The notes beneath the pieces are model-generated. The model did no database searches. It was not told the origin of the DNA and saw nothing but the letters and a program-made list of their open reading frames with translations. A DNA stretch of 46,485 nt from a virus, in the IMG/VR virus record IMGVR_UViG_3300032086_005219, positions 1-46,485 of that record. One strand, 5' to 3'. Shown here in pieces: positions 17,306-26,199 of this stretch. Numbering within the stretch: the first letter of the stretch is position 1; each line of letters begins with the position of its first letter. The translations under genes were made by a program, and so were the position numbers.

Positions 17306-17798
17306 GTTGCCGCCTTGCATTCAGTACCTTAAAAAACCGCTCTTCAAAATTCAGTCGAGCCTGCGTTTGGCCTTTATGGACCGCAGGGAAAAAGAACGGA
17401 ACGGATTTTCTTTTGTATTCCGCTACCGTCACCTTGGTATTCGTTTTCCACTCGCCCGTCTTTCTATCCAGATACACCGGGTGATGCCTCACCTGGCCAT
17501 ACTCGATAAAGTTAAGAAAGTTAGCATTCGACGTTCCCTGTACGGCATTTTCTGATACCGTTTTGTTCCACTGGGGCATCACGTTATACACAGCGAAACC
17601 CACCTCATTAACAGAAAAACTACTGCGCCCTGAAATGATGAAATCACTGCGACCAAACCGTTTCTTTCCTTCAGCATCGAGCGACGCTTTAATCGTTTGA
17701 GCAGCCTCTTTCGTACCGGAGAACACAGCATCAACAACGTCTTCTTTGAGGCTGTCGACATAAGCATCAATGCGACTCACATCCACATGCATTTTCAT
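17295..17798 (-). CDS. Head-tail component, HK97 gp10-like
   Basis: The 167-aa protein contains VDSLKEDVVDAVFSGTKEAA, a central SNANFLNFIEYGQVRHHPVY and the late KVTVAEYKRKSVPFFFPAVH, the pattern of HK97-gp10-like proteins. FIEYGQVRHHP and the aromatic FFFPAVHKGQ are typical. It is thought to help form the tail terminator or neck. The start overlaps the upstream joining gene by 4 bp, and the stop overlaps the DUF3168 gene. It is basic at the C-terminus (LNARRQHDA). Confidence 0.8.
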   Translation of the reverse strand: MKMHVDVSRIDAYVDSLKEDVVDAVFSGTKEAAQTIKASLDAEGKKRFGRSDFIISGRSSFSVNEVGFAVYNVMPQWNKTVSENAVQGTSNANFLNFIEYGQVRHHPVYLDRKTGEWKTNTKVTVAEYKRKSVPFFFPAVHKGQTQARLNFEERFFKVLNARRQHDA

Positions 17799-18115
17799 GA
17801 ACGTTTCTCAATCAAGAGGTCCATAAATTCCATCGTTTCTTCATCAGGTAATACGTTGGTAATGGCATAGGTCATCCCTCTATAAATAAGACGCATGTCC
17901 TCATCGATGTCCTCTCTATACCGAATACGTACGCTGCCACGCCGCACAGCCGTGTCGATACCATTTCTCATGGCCTCTATTCCACGCTCAAAACGCACAT
18001 TGGCCCAGACAGAACAGAGCTCTGCATACTCTGTAATCGGCTGGCCAGCAGCATCAACATGCGATCGGTCTGTACCTTCAATCGTAATTCGATGGTTCAT
18101 TCGCCCAACGTCCAT
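17795..18115 (-). CDS. Head closure protein (phage head-tail joining family)
   Basis: The 106-aa protein starts MDVGRMNHRITIEGTDRSHV and includes ITEYAELCSVWANVRFERG and MRLIYRGMTYAITNVLPDE, the sequence plan of the Phage_H_T_join (gp16/SPP1-like, lambda FII-like) family. It plugs the portal-adaptor channel once DNA is packed and gives the tail a docking surface. One-base overlap with the adaptor gene and 4-bp overlap with the gp10-like gene show coupling. Full length for the family. Confidence 0.87.
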   Translation of the reverse strand: MDVGRMNHRITIEGTDRSHVDAAGQPITEYAELCSVWANVRFERGIEAMRNGIDTAVRRGSVRIRYREDIDEDMRLIYRGMTYAITNVLPDEETMEFMDLLIEKRS

Positions 18116-18432
18116 TACACCCCCTTAGAGTAATCAATGTACTTATCAAGCAGGTGCTCGGAAAAAGGGCTCATCGTTAATGGCTTCTCGGTTGCCAGCC
18201 GACGCTGGGCATACATTTCCAGCGTGGCCAGCTTGACCCATGAAACCAATGGCGCCGGTAAATAGCCATACTCAGTCCTCACCTCAGTAAAAGACCGAAA
18301 CAGACGCCCTTCACACAGTGCAATGGCAGCAGCCGTTAATGACTCGATATATAAATCTTCATGGTCATGATCCACGCGCAGGTGCAATTTCATGTCTTTC
18401 AAACTGATGGGTGAGGTCGCTGAATCCAACAC
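18115..18432 (-). CDS. Head-tail connector (adaptor), HK97 gp6-like
   Basis: The 105-aa helical protein begins with LDSATSPISLKDMKLHLRVD and continues HDHEDLYIESLTAAAIALCEG, then a mid segment LVSWVKLATLEMYAQR. The ISL-x2-K-x-HLR-x(5)-ED pattern is the classic gp6/YqbG adaptor signature (Phage_connect_1). It forms a ring below the portal. It lies 5 bp after the small gene at 18438-18641 and overlaps the head closure gene by one base. Confidence 0.9.
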   Translation of the reverse strand: MLDSATSPISLKDMKLHLRVDHDHEDLYIESLTAAAIALCEGRLFRSFTEVRTEYGYLPAPLVSWVKLATLEMYAQRRLATEKPLTMSPFSEHLLDKYIDYSKGV

Positions 18433-18437
18433 AGTGT

Positions 18438-18641
18438 TTACTCCAACACGTCTTGTTCTAAATTAACGGCATCTTCCTGACCCGTTGCTTTAAGCTCATG
18501 GTCAATCGCGGCTTTTGCTGTATCAACAAAGCCCAGTTCCTCTAACTCATTAATCGTTTTCTCAGGGCCGGTGATAACAATGCCTGGGCCAATATCAAAT
18601 ACACGCAGGCGTTTAAGTACGAGTGCTTTTTTGTTAGCCAT
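18438..18641 (-). CDS. Small head protein, 67 aa, unknown
   Basis: I do not recognise a named family. The N-terminus is basic (MANKKALVLKRLRVFDIGPG) and the C-terminus is acidic (TGQEDAVNLEQDVLE); the middle GPEKTINELEELGFVDTA looks like a small helical hairpin, similar to the short domains in ribosomal L21 or Rho N-terminus-like proteins. It lies 18 bp after the capsid gene and 5 bp before the adaptor gene, so it is surely expressed with them and likely is a minor head or assembly factor. Confidence 0.75.
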   Translation of the reverse strand: MANKKALVLKRLRVFDIGPGIVITGPEKTINELEELGFVDTAKAAIDHELKATGQEDAVNLEQDVLE

Positions 18642-18659
18642 TGGGATACTCCATAACAG

Positions 18660-19922
18660 TTAAGTGGCTGAGTTTTGGTAGTACTTCACAGCCCCACCCA
18701 CATCGATTAATGCACCATCAGCACGTTGATAACCAATAAAGCCTGTTTGTGCTTTTTCGGTGTACTTACTATCAGTCATGCGGAACAAGCGAAGATCCAT
18801 CACTAAACGGATACGGTATTTATTCAGCGCACCAAACAGAATGGATTTAGCGTCTGCAGCCATTTCTGCCATGTGTTGATTGACGGTGATCGGGCGATTC
18901 AAAATACGGTCAGGCGCACCACCAGGGTTCCCCGTTTCATAGCCAGGTACGAAGATAGGACGGTCATTTTTGTCTTTGATAACACGCAGAGCTTCAAGGG
19001 TCGTATCATGGAACATATAACCGACACCCGGTGAATTGCGGTAAGCGGGATCCACACTGTGTTCAAGAGATACAAGATCTTCATAGGTAACAAGTGCGGT
19101 TTGACCCGTTTTCCCCTTCTTACCCAGTGCTGCCCCAGTAACAATACCTGCAGGCTGATTTGTACCGGTTCCCACCGTGAAGTGACGATTGGTGATACGA
19201 CCTATACGCATACCCAGTAAATCTTGGATATAACCGTCAATATCAAAAAAACTGTCTTGCAGCAGTTCCCAAGGAATGGCAATGGACTTTGATGAGTACA
19301 TATATGAGCCGATAGATTTATTGCCAAAGGTGGTATCTTTGGTACCGGCAGGTGCATTTTGACCAACAATTTCACCTTCCTCTGACGTCGCATCGGTTGT
19401 CGGGAAATTGATCGTGTTACCCGTAGCTGTACGCATCACCGTCGATACGCTATACATACCGCCATACGCTTTCATCGCTTGTTCAACCTGACGGATCCAT
19501 TCCGGTGCGGTGGTATATCCCCCTTCAGTAGGTACCGTGGTGCTCATGGCATTATTGATATCCGAAGGGCTACGCGCCGTCATTAACTGATACTGCTCAG
19601 GTGTCAGGGCACTGATCCCACCCAGCATGTAAGCACGCATCGCGGCTGCCACATCTGACTGTTTATTGGGTTCTTTGGTATGTTTGTCACGCAAGGTGTT
19701 ATTCACACCGCCGTCATCGACATCGTTTTCCAACGCTAAATCAGCAACCTGCTGTTCACGGCGAATATCCCCATCAATCGCTTGGATGTCAGCCAAAATG
19801 CTATCCAGCTTTTGCCCATCTTCCGCACTCATGCGTTTGTCTGCAGGGTATTTATCATTTAGTGCATTAGCTTCTTTCGCTAATTTGTCGCGCGACTCGC
19901 GCAATGCTTTCAGCTTGGACAT
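18660..19922 (-). CDS. Major capsid protein, HK97 fold
   Basis: The 420-aa protein has two parts. Residues 1-105 or so form a charged coiled-coil delta domain (LKALRESRDKLAKEANALND, DIQAIDGDIRREQQVADLAL) that acts as built-in scaffold and is cut away by the protease gene just upstream. The rest is the HK97 fold: TTVPTEGGYTTAPEWIRQVE, TINFPTTDATSEEGEIVGQN, the long spine segment, WELLQDSFFDIDGYIQDLLG, TGTNQPAGIV and RLVMDLRLFRMTDSKY. Length and plan match the Phage_capsid family. It lies 13 bp after the protease gene, with a strong AGGAGGG motif before the ATG, fitting high expression. Confidence 0.95.
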   Translation of the reverse strand: MSKLKALRESRDKLAKEANALNDKYPADKRMSAEDGQKLDSILADIQAIDGDIRREQQVADLALENDVDDGGVNNTLRDKHTKEPNKQSDVAAAMRAYMLGGISALTPEQYQLMTARSPSDINNAMSTTVPTEGGYTTAPEWIRQVEQAMKAYGGMYSVSTVMRTATGNTINFPTTDATSEEGEIVGQNAPAGTKDTTFGNKSIGSYMYSSKSIAIPWELLQDSFFDIDGYIQDLLGMRIGRITNRHFTVGTGTNQPAGIVTGAALGKKGKTGQTALVTYEDLVSLEHSVDPAYRNSPGVGYMFHDTTLEALRVIKDKNDRPIFVPGYETGNPGGAPDRILNRPITVNQHMAEMAADAKSILFGALNKYRIRLVMDLRLFRMTDSKYTEKAQTGFIGYQRADGALIDVGGAVKYYQNSAT

Positions 19923-19935
19923 AAAGCCCTCCTAG

Positions 19936-20721
19936 TTAATTAACTGCGAGTGCGCAGCGGGTTAAAACGTTCAATCGTTGCATTTGTCTGTCACGATGCT
20001 CATCTGTGACATATTTCTGAATCTCAGGCCGATTAACTGCATTTAGGAAGGCATTACAATTCCAATTCGGACGTATTGCGTTATTGGTGTTACCTTCATT
20101 TTTCGGTGCTGGCTCTGCGTCATAAACCGTATCGGCAATCCCTGCCGCTACCGCTTCATCAGCCGTAAACCACGTTTCATTTCTCATATAATCGGAAAAG
20201 GTTTTTTCATCCCCGCCCGCACGTTTTGCATAGGTCTTAGCCAATGTGCCATCGAGTTTTTCTAGTAATGCGGCTTCAGCCAATAGATCGTCGGCATTTC
20301 CCCATGAGACTGTCCATGCCTTGTGGATCATCATCATCGCGCCTTCACCAATAATGATTTCGTCACCGGCCATCGCAAGGAACGACGCTGCAGAAGCTGC
20401 CAATCCATCAATGTGTACCGTCACGGTCGCTTTGTGCTCACGCAATGCCTGCTCCATCGTTCGAGCGGCAAAAACCGAACCGCCTGGTGAGTTAATTCGA
20501 AGGTGAATATTTTTGGCCTCGATTCCACGCACAGCATTCACGAACGTCTCGGGATCAACGCCACCCCACCACTCAGCCTCGTCTTTGTCTGAAACAATGG
20601 CGTCATAAAGAAAGATTTCAGCGTCATCACTGCCCTCTGCACTTTCAATGGCAAACTTACGATCGGCCACATGACGATTTTCAAAGAGCATCTGAAAATA
20701 TGTATTTTTAGGCATCGGCAT
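19936..20721 (-). CDS. Head maturation protease, ClpP-like (S14 family)
   Basis: About 261 residues from the ATG at 20721, chosen because GGAGAG lies 7 bases upstream and it overlaps the portal end as usual. The ClpP-type motifs are clear: LRINSPGGSVFAARTMEQAL, then the nucleophile Ser110 in GLAASAASFLAMAG, and His133 in MMIHKAW. It cuts the capsid delta domain and itself in the prohead. The C-terminal tail after 200 (DTVYDAEPAPKNEGNTN) is likely processed off. Longer starts upstream are inside the portal gene and lack a ribosome site. Confidence 0.93.
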   Translation of the reverse strand: MPMPKNTYFQMLFENRHVADRKFAIESAEGSDDAEIFLYDAIVSDKDEAEWWGGVDPETFVNAVRGIEAKNIHLRINSPGGSVFAARTMEQALREHKATVTVHIDGLAASAASFLAMAGDEIIIGEGAMMMIHKAWTVSWGNADDLLAEAALLEKLDGTLAKTYAKRAGGDEKTFSDYMRNETWFTADEAVAAGIADTVYDAEPAPKNEGNTNNAIRPNWNCNAFLNAVNRPEIQKYVTDEHRDRQMQRLNVLTRCALAVN

Positions 20722-21973
20722 TAGACTGCTCTCCATTGTTTGCCTCAGTAATTTCCGGCTTAAAGAGTTCATCCCCATCGGCAGCCGGTGCCATGTTTTC
20801 ACGCTTTCTCACTTCATTAACGCTTATCCAACCAGGTTCGCCTGCTCGCCCCAATGCACTGCGATAAGCATCAAAGCGGGACTTCATATCACCCCGCTCA
20901 AGTTGTGAGGTATTGTGATCGAGAAACCGTTTACTTCTGGCTGGCCATAACTTGTAATTGAATTCCTGCTCAATCTGGGTGAGGTGACTGAGCAAGGTAT
21001 AGCGAACAAACGTAGAGCCCATGGACTCGAGTCCCGACTGCCAGGATGTCGACTTGTTCGTATGGCCAACCATGAAAGGAAACACACCAAAAATTCGGCA
21101 AATTTCCTCTATCGTAAAAAGCCGCGAAGCCAGTATCTCTGCATCACGTGGGTTAATAGTGAGCTGAGCGGGTTTCAAACCACCCGACAATACCAAGGGC
21201 ATTCGTGAATTCTTTTCTCTGGCTATCACCGTGTCTTTAACGTCTTTCAATTGGGTGCGCGACATCTTGGCATCAGTACTCAGGGCATAATCAAACGTTG
21301 CCCCTTCATCAAAGAATTTCCCTGACCATTTCTGACCCGCAATGGCTGTACCTATTGCTTCAGATGCCGCATAAGTGATTGGACTTGGGCTTCTCAGTCC
21401 GTCATAACCCAGCGAAGTCAGCTGAATAACATCAGCCTGATCCAACACTTCTTGCTCACCATTCTCCCGAGTGACGCGGTAATATTTGATACCCGTTAAT
21501 CGATCTCTGAACGGGTCAACTTTGTCAGGATGTAATGGTTCCCAACCAATCACTTTTGAGCTTCGGTAACTGGCTCGAATAAGCTCTGCGAAACCATCAC
21601 CATGGGTAAATTTTGATGTGATCAAAAACTGCCAGGCATCTGAGCTGGTCATGTCGATATTCGCGCGGCAGTTAAACAGCCAGTTGTAGTCGTGATCGAT
21701 AGGTTGATGCGCATCCCCATTTCTTTCGTGCACATTAAAAGGCAGTACTTTAATGCTGCTACCAATGAGTTCGATACAGCGGTAAACCGTCGTTACCTTT
21801 AAGGCCGTCGTCTCAGTCACTGGCTCACCGGACGCTGTCACACCGACGCCTAACATATCGACCAGCTCGTTAATGCTCATCGCTTGAGGATCAAGTGACG
21901 TTTCCGCTTCAGGGCTCTTGTCGATCACCTCTTTAGCCGGCGCACCAAAAAAGAATCGGGCTATCTTCCCCAT
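20708..21973 (-). CDS. Portal protein, HK97 family
   Basis: The 421-aa protein follows the large terminase with no gap. It has TALKVTTVYRCIELIGSSIK, LFNCRANIDMTSSDAWQFLI, the wing segment DQADVIQLTSLGYDGLRSPS and RLFTIEEICRIFGVFPFMVG, all standard in the HK97-type Phage_portal family. Twelve copies form the DNA channel at one vertex and hold the terminase. The C-terminal tail is acidic and short. It is full length and is coupled to the protease gene by a 14-bp overlap. Confidence 0.94.
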   Translation of the reverse strand: MGKIARFFFGAPAKEVIDKSPEAETSLDPQAMSINELVDMLGVGVTASGEPVTETTALKVTTVYRCIELIGSSIKVLPFNVHERNGDAHQPIDHDYNWLFNCRANIDMTSSDAWQFLITSKFTHGDGFAELIRASYRSSKVIGWEPLHPDKVDPFRDRLTGIKYYRVTRENGEQEVLDQADVIQLTSLGYDGLRSPSPITYAASEAIGTAIAGQKWSGKFFDEGATFDYALSTDAKMSRTQLKDVKDTVIAREKNSRMPLVLSGGLKPAQLTINPRDAEILASRLFTIEEICRIFGVFPFMVGHTNKSTSWQSGLESMGSTFVRYTLLSHLTQIEQEFNYKLWPARSKRFLDHNTSQLERGDMKSRFDAYRSALGRAGEPGWISVNEVRKRENMAPAADGDELFKPEITEANNGEQSNADA

Positions 21974-23647
21974 CTACACGTCCTCCAAGTTGTACACTTG
22001 TGGCGTGGTTACACCTTCAGGGTTTTGCGCCATAATCGATGCGGCATCAAATAACGCCATGAGTGGGTCAATTTTTGCGGGGCCAGATTCTTGCTTGGTG
22101 ATCATGACAGCATTACCAACAGGTCTTGTTCGGGCGTTCCCGACACACCACTTCATCATCATCGAGCCATCATGCTCGGCACTTTTGTCGGCCAGGCGTC
22201 GCTCAACAGTCTTAATCGCACTCATCATCTTCCAGCCCTGGGAGATACCGATGATTTTATCTTCATCAATTTGTGCATCGATAAGGGCTTCCACTAGCGA
22301 TGCCAAGCCATGTTGGTCAATCCCTATTTGAACAAGCAGACCGCTATCATCCACTTCACTAACCGTTGCAACGATGTCATCCATGTCATCGCCAATTTCT
22401 TTGACCAGTGTTAAATCCCCATCCTTCTCAAATCCCTTGAAGCGTGGCGCTTGTGCTTTACGTCGCTTCAGGACAATGGGATGCGCCCAGGCATGCGTCC
22501 AAAACATCCATCGTTGTGTTTCGGCATGGCGTCCAATCACGGCCAAACCATATAAGTCATCCAAACCGCCACCATCAATGCCAATTGAAATGGCATCTGA
22601 CTCCTCAAGAATGCGTGCGAGTGTCACGTCCGTTGCACAGTCAGACCAAAAATCAGCCCCAACCCATCGGTCATTACGCAGGTTCATGTCGATTTCAATA
22701 TTGAGGTGTTTAGCCAGGAAGCCGATGAGGCTTTCATCCCCATCTTCCTGGGCTTTTGCCAACTCACGAATTAGAAAGCTTTCAGAAACACTGAGTCCCA
22801 TATTCGGGTTCGTTAACTTGAAATACTTCTGCTCGAGATAAGATTTATCCTTAATCATGCTTTGGGGAAATTCGTAAAGCACAGGGAGGAAATAAGGATC
22901 ATTCGTTTTACCGTCACGCACTTTCCGCGCGTACTCTAGCTTGGTTCTAAACACACCAGCCGGTGGTTTATCTGATTGTGTGGTGAGATAAATCACGAAC
23001 CCTTCAGGGCGTGATGCCAAACCACCGGTTGCTTCACGCAGCATGTTTTCAGCATTAGGCTTTGAACCAAATAACCAAAGCTCGTCCACCAGCACGACGG
23101 AAGCTTTCTTACCTGACACAGAATCTGATTCAGCCGCCACCACCTTGAGAGTCGAGCCGGTTTCAATATCCGTAATCGTTCTGACGTGATCTTGTACTTT
23201 AAGAATGCGCTCAAGTTCAGGGTCCGCTTTTATCATGTCCCGAGCAGGTTGATAGGAGTTGTTGGCCACCTCGATAGTCGGCGCCAAAATCAAAAACTCG
23301 GCAGACGCCCGCGTATTAAGAATCAACAGAGTCAGCATGATGCCGGCTGCAGTCGATGATTTAGAATTCTTCTTGGAGATAAGCAGCAAGATCTCTTTGA
23401 TGATCTGCTCTTCTGCTTCAATGTCATAAGAGCCAAAGATGGCATCACAGAACTGGCGTAACCATGGCAGGTGAGACTCACCAATCGTTGGCTGCCTCAG
23501 GGCATCAACAACCTTCAATTCCTTCAAAATTTCCCAAGCTTCATCAGCAAGGGACTGGTTATACGTATCAAAGGGAATAATGCTTTCACCTGCAAGGATC
23601 CTTTTTTCCCAATCCAGGTTGGCTGTAGACTGCAGTGGCATCATCAC
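21974..23647 (-). CDS. Terminase large subunit
   Basis: The 557-aa packaging motor shows an N-terminal ATPase domain with Walker A-like SKKNSKSST (91-99) and Walker B VVLVDELWLFGS (184-194). The nuclease domain starts with SIGIDGGGLDDLYGLAVIGR, including the metal-binding Asp, and has IGIDQHGLASLVEALIDAQI and the late NAVMITKQESGPAKIDPLMA. This is the Terminase_1 type used by HK97-like cos phages. It starts within the stop of the small subunit gene (4-bp overlap) and abuts the portal. The ATGATGATG start gives three possible first codons. Confidence 0.95.
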   Translation of the reverse strand: MMMPLQSTANLDWEKRILAGESIIPFDTYNQSLADEAWEILKELKVVDALRQPTIGESHLPWLRQFCDAIFGSYDIEAEEQIIKEILLLISKKNSKSSTAAGIMLTLLILNTRASAEFLILAPTIEVANNSYQPARDMIKADPELERILKVQDHVRTITDIETGSTLKVVAAESDSVSGKKASVVLVDELWLFGSKPNAENMLREATGGLASRPEGFVIYLTTQSDKPPAGVFRTKLEYARKVRDGKTNDPYFLPVLYEFPQSMIKDKSYLEQKYFKLTNPNMGLSVSESFLIRELAKAQEDGDESLIGFLAKHLNIEIDMNLRNDRWVGADFWSDCATDVTLARILEESDAISIGIDGGGLDDLYGLAVIGRHAETQRWMFWTHAWAHPIVLKRRKAQAPRFKGFEKDGDLTLVKEIGDDMDDIVATVSEVDDSGLLVQIGIDQHGLASLVEALIDAQIDEDKIIGISQGWKMMSAIKTVERRLADKSAEHDGSMMMKWCVGNARTRPVGNAVMITKQESGPAKIDPLMALFDAASIMAQNPEGVTTPQVYNLEDV

Positions 23648-24081
23648 TTAACACTCCGTAATCCAGACTTTCTGAACTTGCCCGTTTTACCGGCTCTCGC
23701 CGCATCTTCTTTCTCAAATTCTTTCTTGGTTTTGGTCTTTTTCGACGGTGGCCGTTGATCAACCTCATCATAAAAAGGCATGGTCTTCAGGAACGTGGTC
23801 ATGACCGGTGCCCCTTTACCAATGGCGAATAAATGCATTATTTTTGCGTCGAAAGTGAGCTTACAATTCACCTTTGTGAGCCCAATTGCAGTCATATCTT
23901 TCACCTTTACACCTAGCCAGTTGGCTATCTTTGCCGAGGTATAACCCGCCACAAAAAGGTATTCGGCGCGAAGATAATCTGTTTCAGAAACAGCAACTTC
24001 ACCGATCATAATGACTTTTACTTCTGGCTCATCGCCGTCATTATTTTCGTGAGCCTTGCCATTTTTATCGTGATTATTCAT
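23644..24081 (-). CDS. Terminase small subunit (probable)
   Basis: The 145-aa protein immediately precedes and overlaps the large terminase, the usual small-subunit place. Residues 38-80 (YLRAEYLFVAGYTSAKIANW, then GVKVKDMTAIGLT) look like a helix-turn-helix DNA-binding part. The C-terminus is very basic (PPSKKTKTKKEFEKEDAARA and GKFRKSGLRSVK), which may contact DNA or the large subunit. The N-terminal 25 residues are Asn/Asp/Glu-rich and disordered. No direct family match could be made by eye, so the name rests mainly on context. Confidence 0.75.
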   Translation of the reverse strand: MNNHDKNGKAHENNDGDEPEVKVIMIGEVAVSETDYLRAEYLFVAGYTSAKIANWLGVKVKDMTAIGLTKVNCKLTFDAKIMHLFAIGKGAPVMTTFLKTMPFYDEVDQRPPSKKTKTKKEFEKEDAARAGKTGKFRKSGLRSVK

Positions 24082-24253
24082 ACGACCCCCATTACCTGTG
24101 CTTTTTTTTCTCTACGTGAGAGCAAGGTGAGGTTACCGACCCAACCCGTACCACTATGACCGCCCCCCCTTGCCTATCCACACGCATTGTGCAGGGTTAC
24201 CTAGAGACAAAAGCTATACAGTCGAGCATGGCGTCACTGACTTATTGCATCTC
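24082..24253. other. Non-coding gap between HNH and terminase genes; candidate cos region
   Basis: In HK97-like phages carrying an HNH gene next to the terminase, the cohesive end site commonly lies in this gap. This one has a C-rich block GACCGCCCCCCTTGCC (24159-24174), a TGCACAATGCG-type inverted element on the minus strand near 24182-24193, and no open frame. No exact nick position can be read from sequence alone. Confidence 0.4.
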
Positions 24254-24574
24254 TCAGTCGCGTTTATGGTCACGATTACGCAAGGTGTTTTCGGTTGTCG
24301 TTTTGAATTGGTGACAAAGAAAACATAACGGTTGTAAGTTTAACTTCTCATCAGTACCACCCAAGTGCAGTGGGATAATGTGGTCAACCTCCACTGCTTG
24401 CTGTGTGATCCCTGCAGATAGGCATAACCTGCACAGTGGTTCATCCGTTAATACCGCCTTACGTATCCGTTGCCATTTACCACCATAAGTACGGGCTGTC
24501 GCTGAACGGTTCCCATTCTTTCGTGTGACTGATGGATCTAGCGTCTTCGTGATCCTCGGCTTAAGCGCTTTCAT
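24254..24574 (-). CDS. HNH endonuclease of the packaging module
   Basis: The 106-aa protein has the HNH core VEVDHIIPLHLGGTDEKLNL followed by QPLCFLCHQFKT. Two CxxC pairs (LCRLC and LCFLC) bind structural zinc, and DHI-Pl-H-N-H supplies the catalytic residues. Such small HNH proteins beside terS/terL work with the terminase to cut DNA at cos in HK97-type phages. It is the first gene of the packaging/head/tail block. The upstream 70 bp hold an ACCCCTTA-type A/G-rich ribosome site on the minus strand (TAAGGGG). Confidence 0.9.
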   Translation of the reverse strand: MKALKPRITKTLDPSVTRKNGNRSATARTYGGKWQRIRKAVLTDEPLCRLCLSAGITQQAVEVDHIIPLHLGGTDEKLNLQPLCFLCHQFKTTTENTLRNRDHKRD

Positions 24575-24643
24575 TATTACCCCTTAGTTGCATTAATCGC
24601 AATCACTACCTTATCAGATGTATAAAATGCAACACTGAGAAAC

Positions 24644-24667
24644 AAAAAAACCCAGCGTTTAGCTGGG
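24644..24667 (-). terminator. Rho-independent terminator (leftward)
   Basis: On the minus strand GCCCAGC-TAAAC-GCTGGG is followed by TTTTTTTG. The stem is six perfect GC-rich pairs with a five-base loop. It would end transcription of the methyltransferase/DUF262/AAA operon before the packaging genes, so late transcription must read through it or begin after it. Confidence 0.85.
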
Positions 24668-25228
24668 CAAGTGGTCAACGTGAGAGTTAATACATGAGAT
24701 TTATCATTCATAGCAATGGTTCACATCACACAAATGCACACCGTTTCTTTGTAACTTTATTCAACATACCACTTTTAACAGAAAAGATTTTTTATTGGAC
24801 TATTTAACAATCTAAAAAATCATTCAACAACTGTTGTTCTCTATAAGTACCAAGTAGTAACAAGCGAGATCGAGATAATGGTGAAGCGTATTTAACGTTT
24901 AACGAAATTATTGAAGTTGTACGTTCTAACTAATATAAAATAATATACATTGAAGAAATAATTCAGGCAGGACCCTCGTGTCTATGATGCAAATGATGTA
25001 ATTATTCGTCACTCGTTACCTTCGCGGAAGGTTTTATCATAATTTTCATCTGGACTAGAGTTATAAAACACTTTATATGAAAACTTGATGAAACCAGTTT
25101 TTACAAATAGAAACTGTTGAACGTATGCGACAACAGCTTCTTCAGACATGGCTAAATAAATGCGCAATATTTTAACTCGTCCAGCAGCCCAAAAGATCAT
25201 TTAATATTTACAACATACAGATAAAAAA
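24668..25228. other. A+T-rich intergenic stretch without a convincing gene
   Basis: This stretch lies between the terminator and the stop of the unknown gene at 25229. One frame of 63 codons exists on the minus strand (25009-25200) but neither of its ATGs has a ribosome site. Composition is like the cassette to its right, so the inserted cargo probably reaches to about 24.7 kb. Confidence 0.5.
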
Positions 25229-26194
25229 CTATTTTATTGTAATCTTCGGCCCGATGTAACATATAGCCATAGTTTTAGAATCTGCGCTAATAGGAAACTC
25301 AAAATGAATACGGTAATATCTGCTTGAAATCTTTGCATGCCAAGGACAAAATATCTTATTTTTTTTATTCCTAGGATCTTTGAAAGTCATTTCATCTTTA
25401 AATTTACCCTTGTTAGTTTTTGATTCATCTGTTATTTTCGCTCCATCACCTAAAAAATATTCCTTTAAAATATCATGACCTTCTTTTGTATATTCGCCAT
25501 TGTCATTTCGACTATCCACAAGATCATTTAATATTTTCATTATGTTAATAACCTGAGAACAAATAACCAAGCTAAATGGATGAGGACTTAAAAAATTTAT
25601 AATATCATCACTAATAGATAAACTAGGGTATATTTCATTTATCGTGTCAATCATACACTGCCAAGATTTTGGCATACCTCTCTTAGACTCAATATCTAAA
25701 ACAAGATTATCAACATCCCAAAAATTATCAATTTGATAAGCAATAACTTCAAGCTCATTTGTAATCTGATTAACAATCAAACGAGTTGTATTACATGGCC
25801 AATCAGGAGTTTCCAAACTATATAATGCAGAGTAATTGCCTAATATTTTCTGTCTAACAGCTTCTCCTGCACCTAGATTAGTCACAACTTTATCAAACAG
25901 TTCAAAGTCATCATTTTCAATATTTTGACGTATATCATCTAAGAAAGGACCTTTTTTATCAATCCATTCAAGCACTAATTTTTTAAGCACAGGATCACGT
26001 TGAGCATTAACAACATCTCGAACAGTTAAGTCATCAACTACTTTTAAAGATGGTAACAACCTAGAACAATAAAGTTTATCTTTAACTGCAGCATTTTGAC
26101 TTCTTAATTTTAATAGACCCTTTAGGTGATACAAAAAAGAATCTTGATTATCAAATTGTCCCGTAAATGATAACTCATTTATAAACCATGCCAT
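25229..26194 (-). CDS. Unknown protein of the methyltransferase/DUF262/AAA cassette, 321 aa
   Basis: I do not recognise a named domain. The first 200 residues are helical and polar. The C-terminal 60 residues stand out: CPWHAKISSRYYRIHFEFPI, then a closing AICYIGPKITIK. A W-H-x-K ... R-I-H-F ... Y-x-G-P-K-I-T layout looks like a compact catalytic or RNA/DNA-binding module with conserved His, Lys and Arg. Its position, five bases after the AAA ATPase stop, suggests that the ATPase and this protein act together, with this one as the possible effector. A+T-rich codon use sets it apart from the phage structural genes. It is the last gene of the operon. Confidence 0.78.
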   Translation of the reverse strand: MAWFINELSFTGQFDNQDSFLYHLKGLLKLRSQNAAVKDKLYCSRLLPSLKVVDDLTVRDVVNAQRDPVLKKLVLEWIDKKGPFLDDIRQNIENDDFELFDKVVTNLGAGEAVRQKILGNYSALYSLETPDWPCNTTRLIVNQITNELEVIAYQIDNFWDVDNLVLDIESKRGMPKSWQCMIDTINEIYPSLSISDDIINFLSPHPFSLVICSQVINIMKILNDLVDSRNDNGEYTKEGHDILKEYFLGDGAKITDESKTNKGKFKDEMTFKDPRNKKNKIFCPWHAKISSRYYRIHFEFPISADSKTMAICYIGPKITIK

Positions 26195-26199
26195 TTATA

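Noticed and set aside
22374-22841. Long plus-strand open frame inside the large terminase gene
   Set aside because: Antisense shadow of a well-supported gene with no own ribosome site or family.
25009-25200. 63-codon frame on the minus strand after the unknown cassette gene
   Set aside because: Neither ATG has a ribosome site, it has no recognisable domain, and frames of this length are common in A+T-rich DNA.
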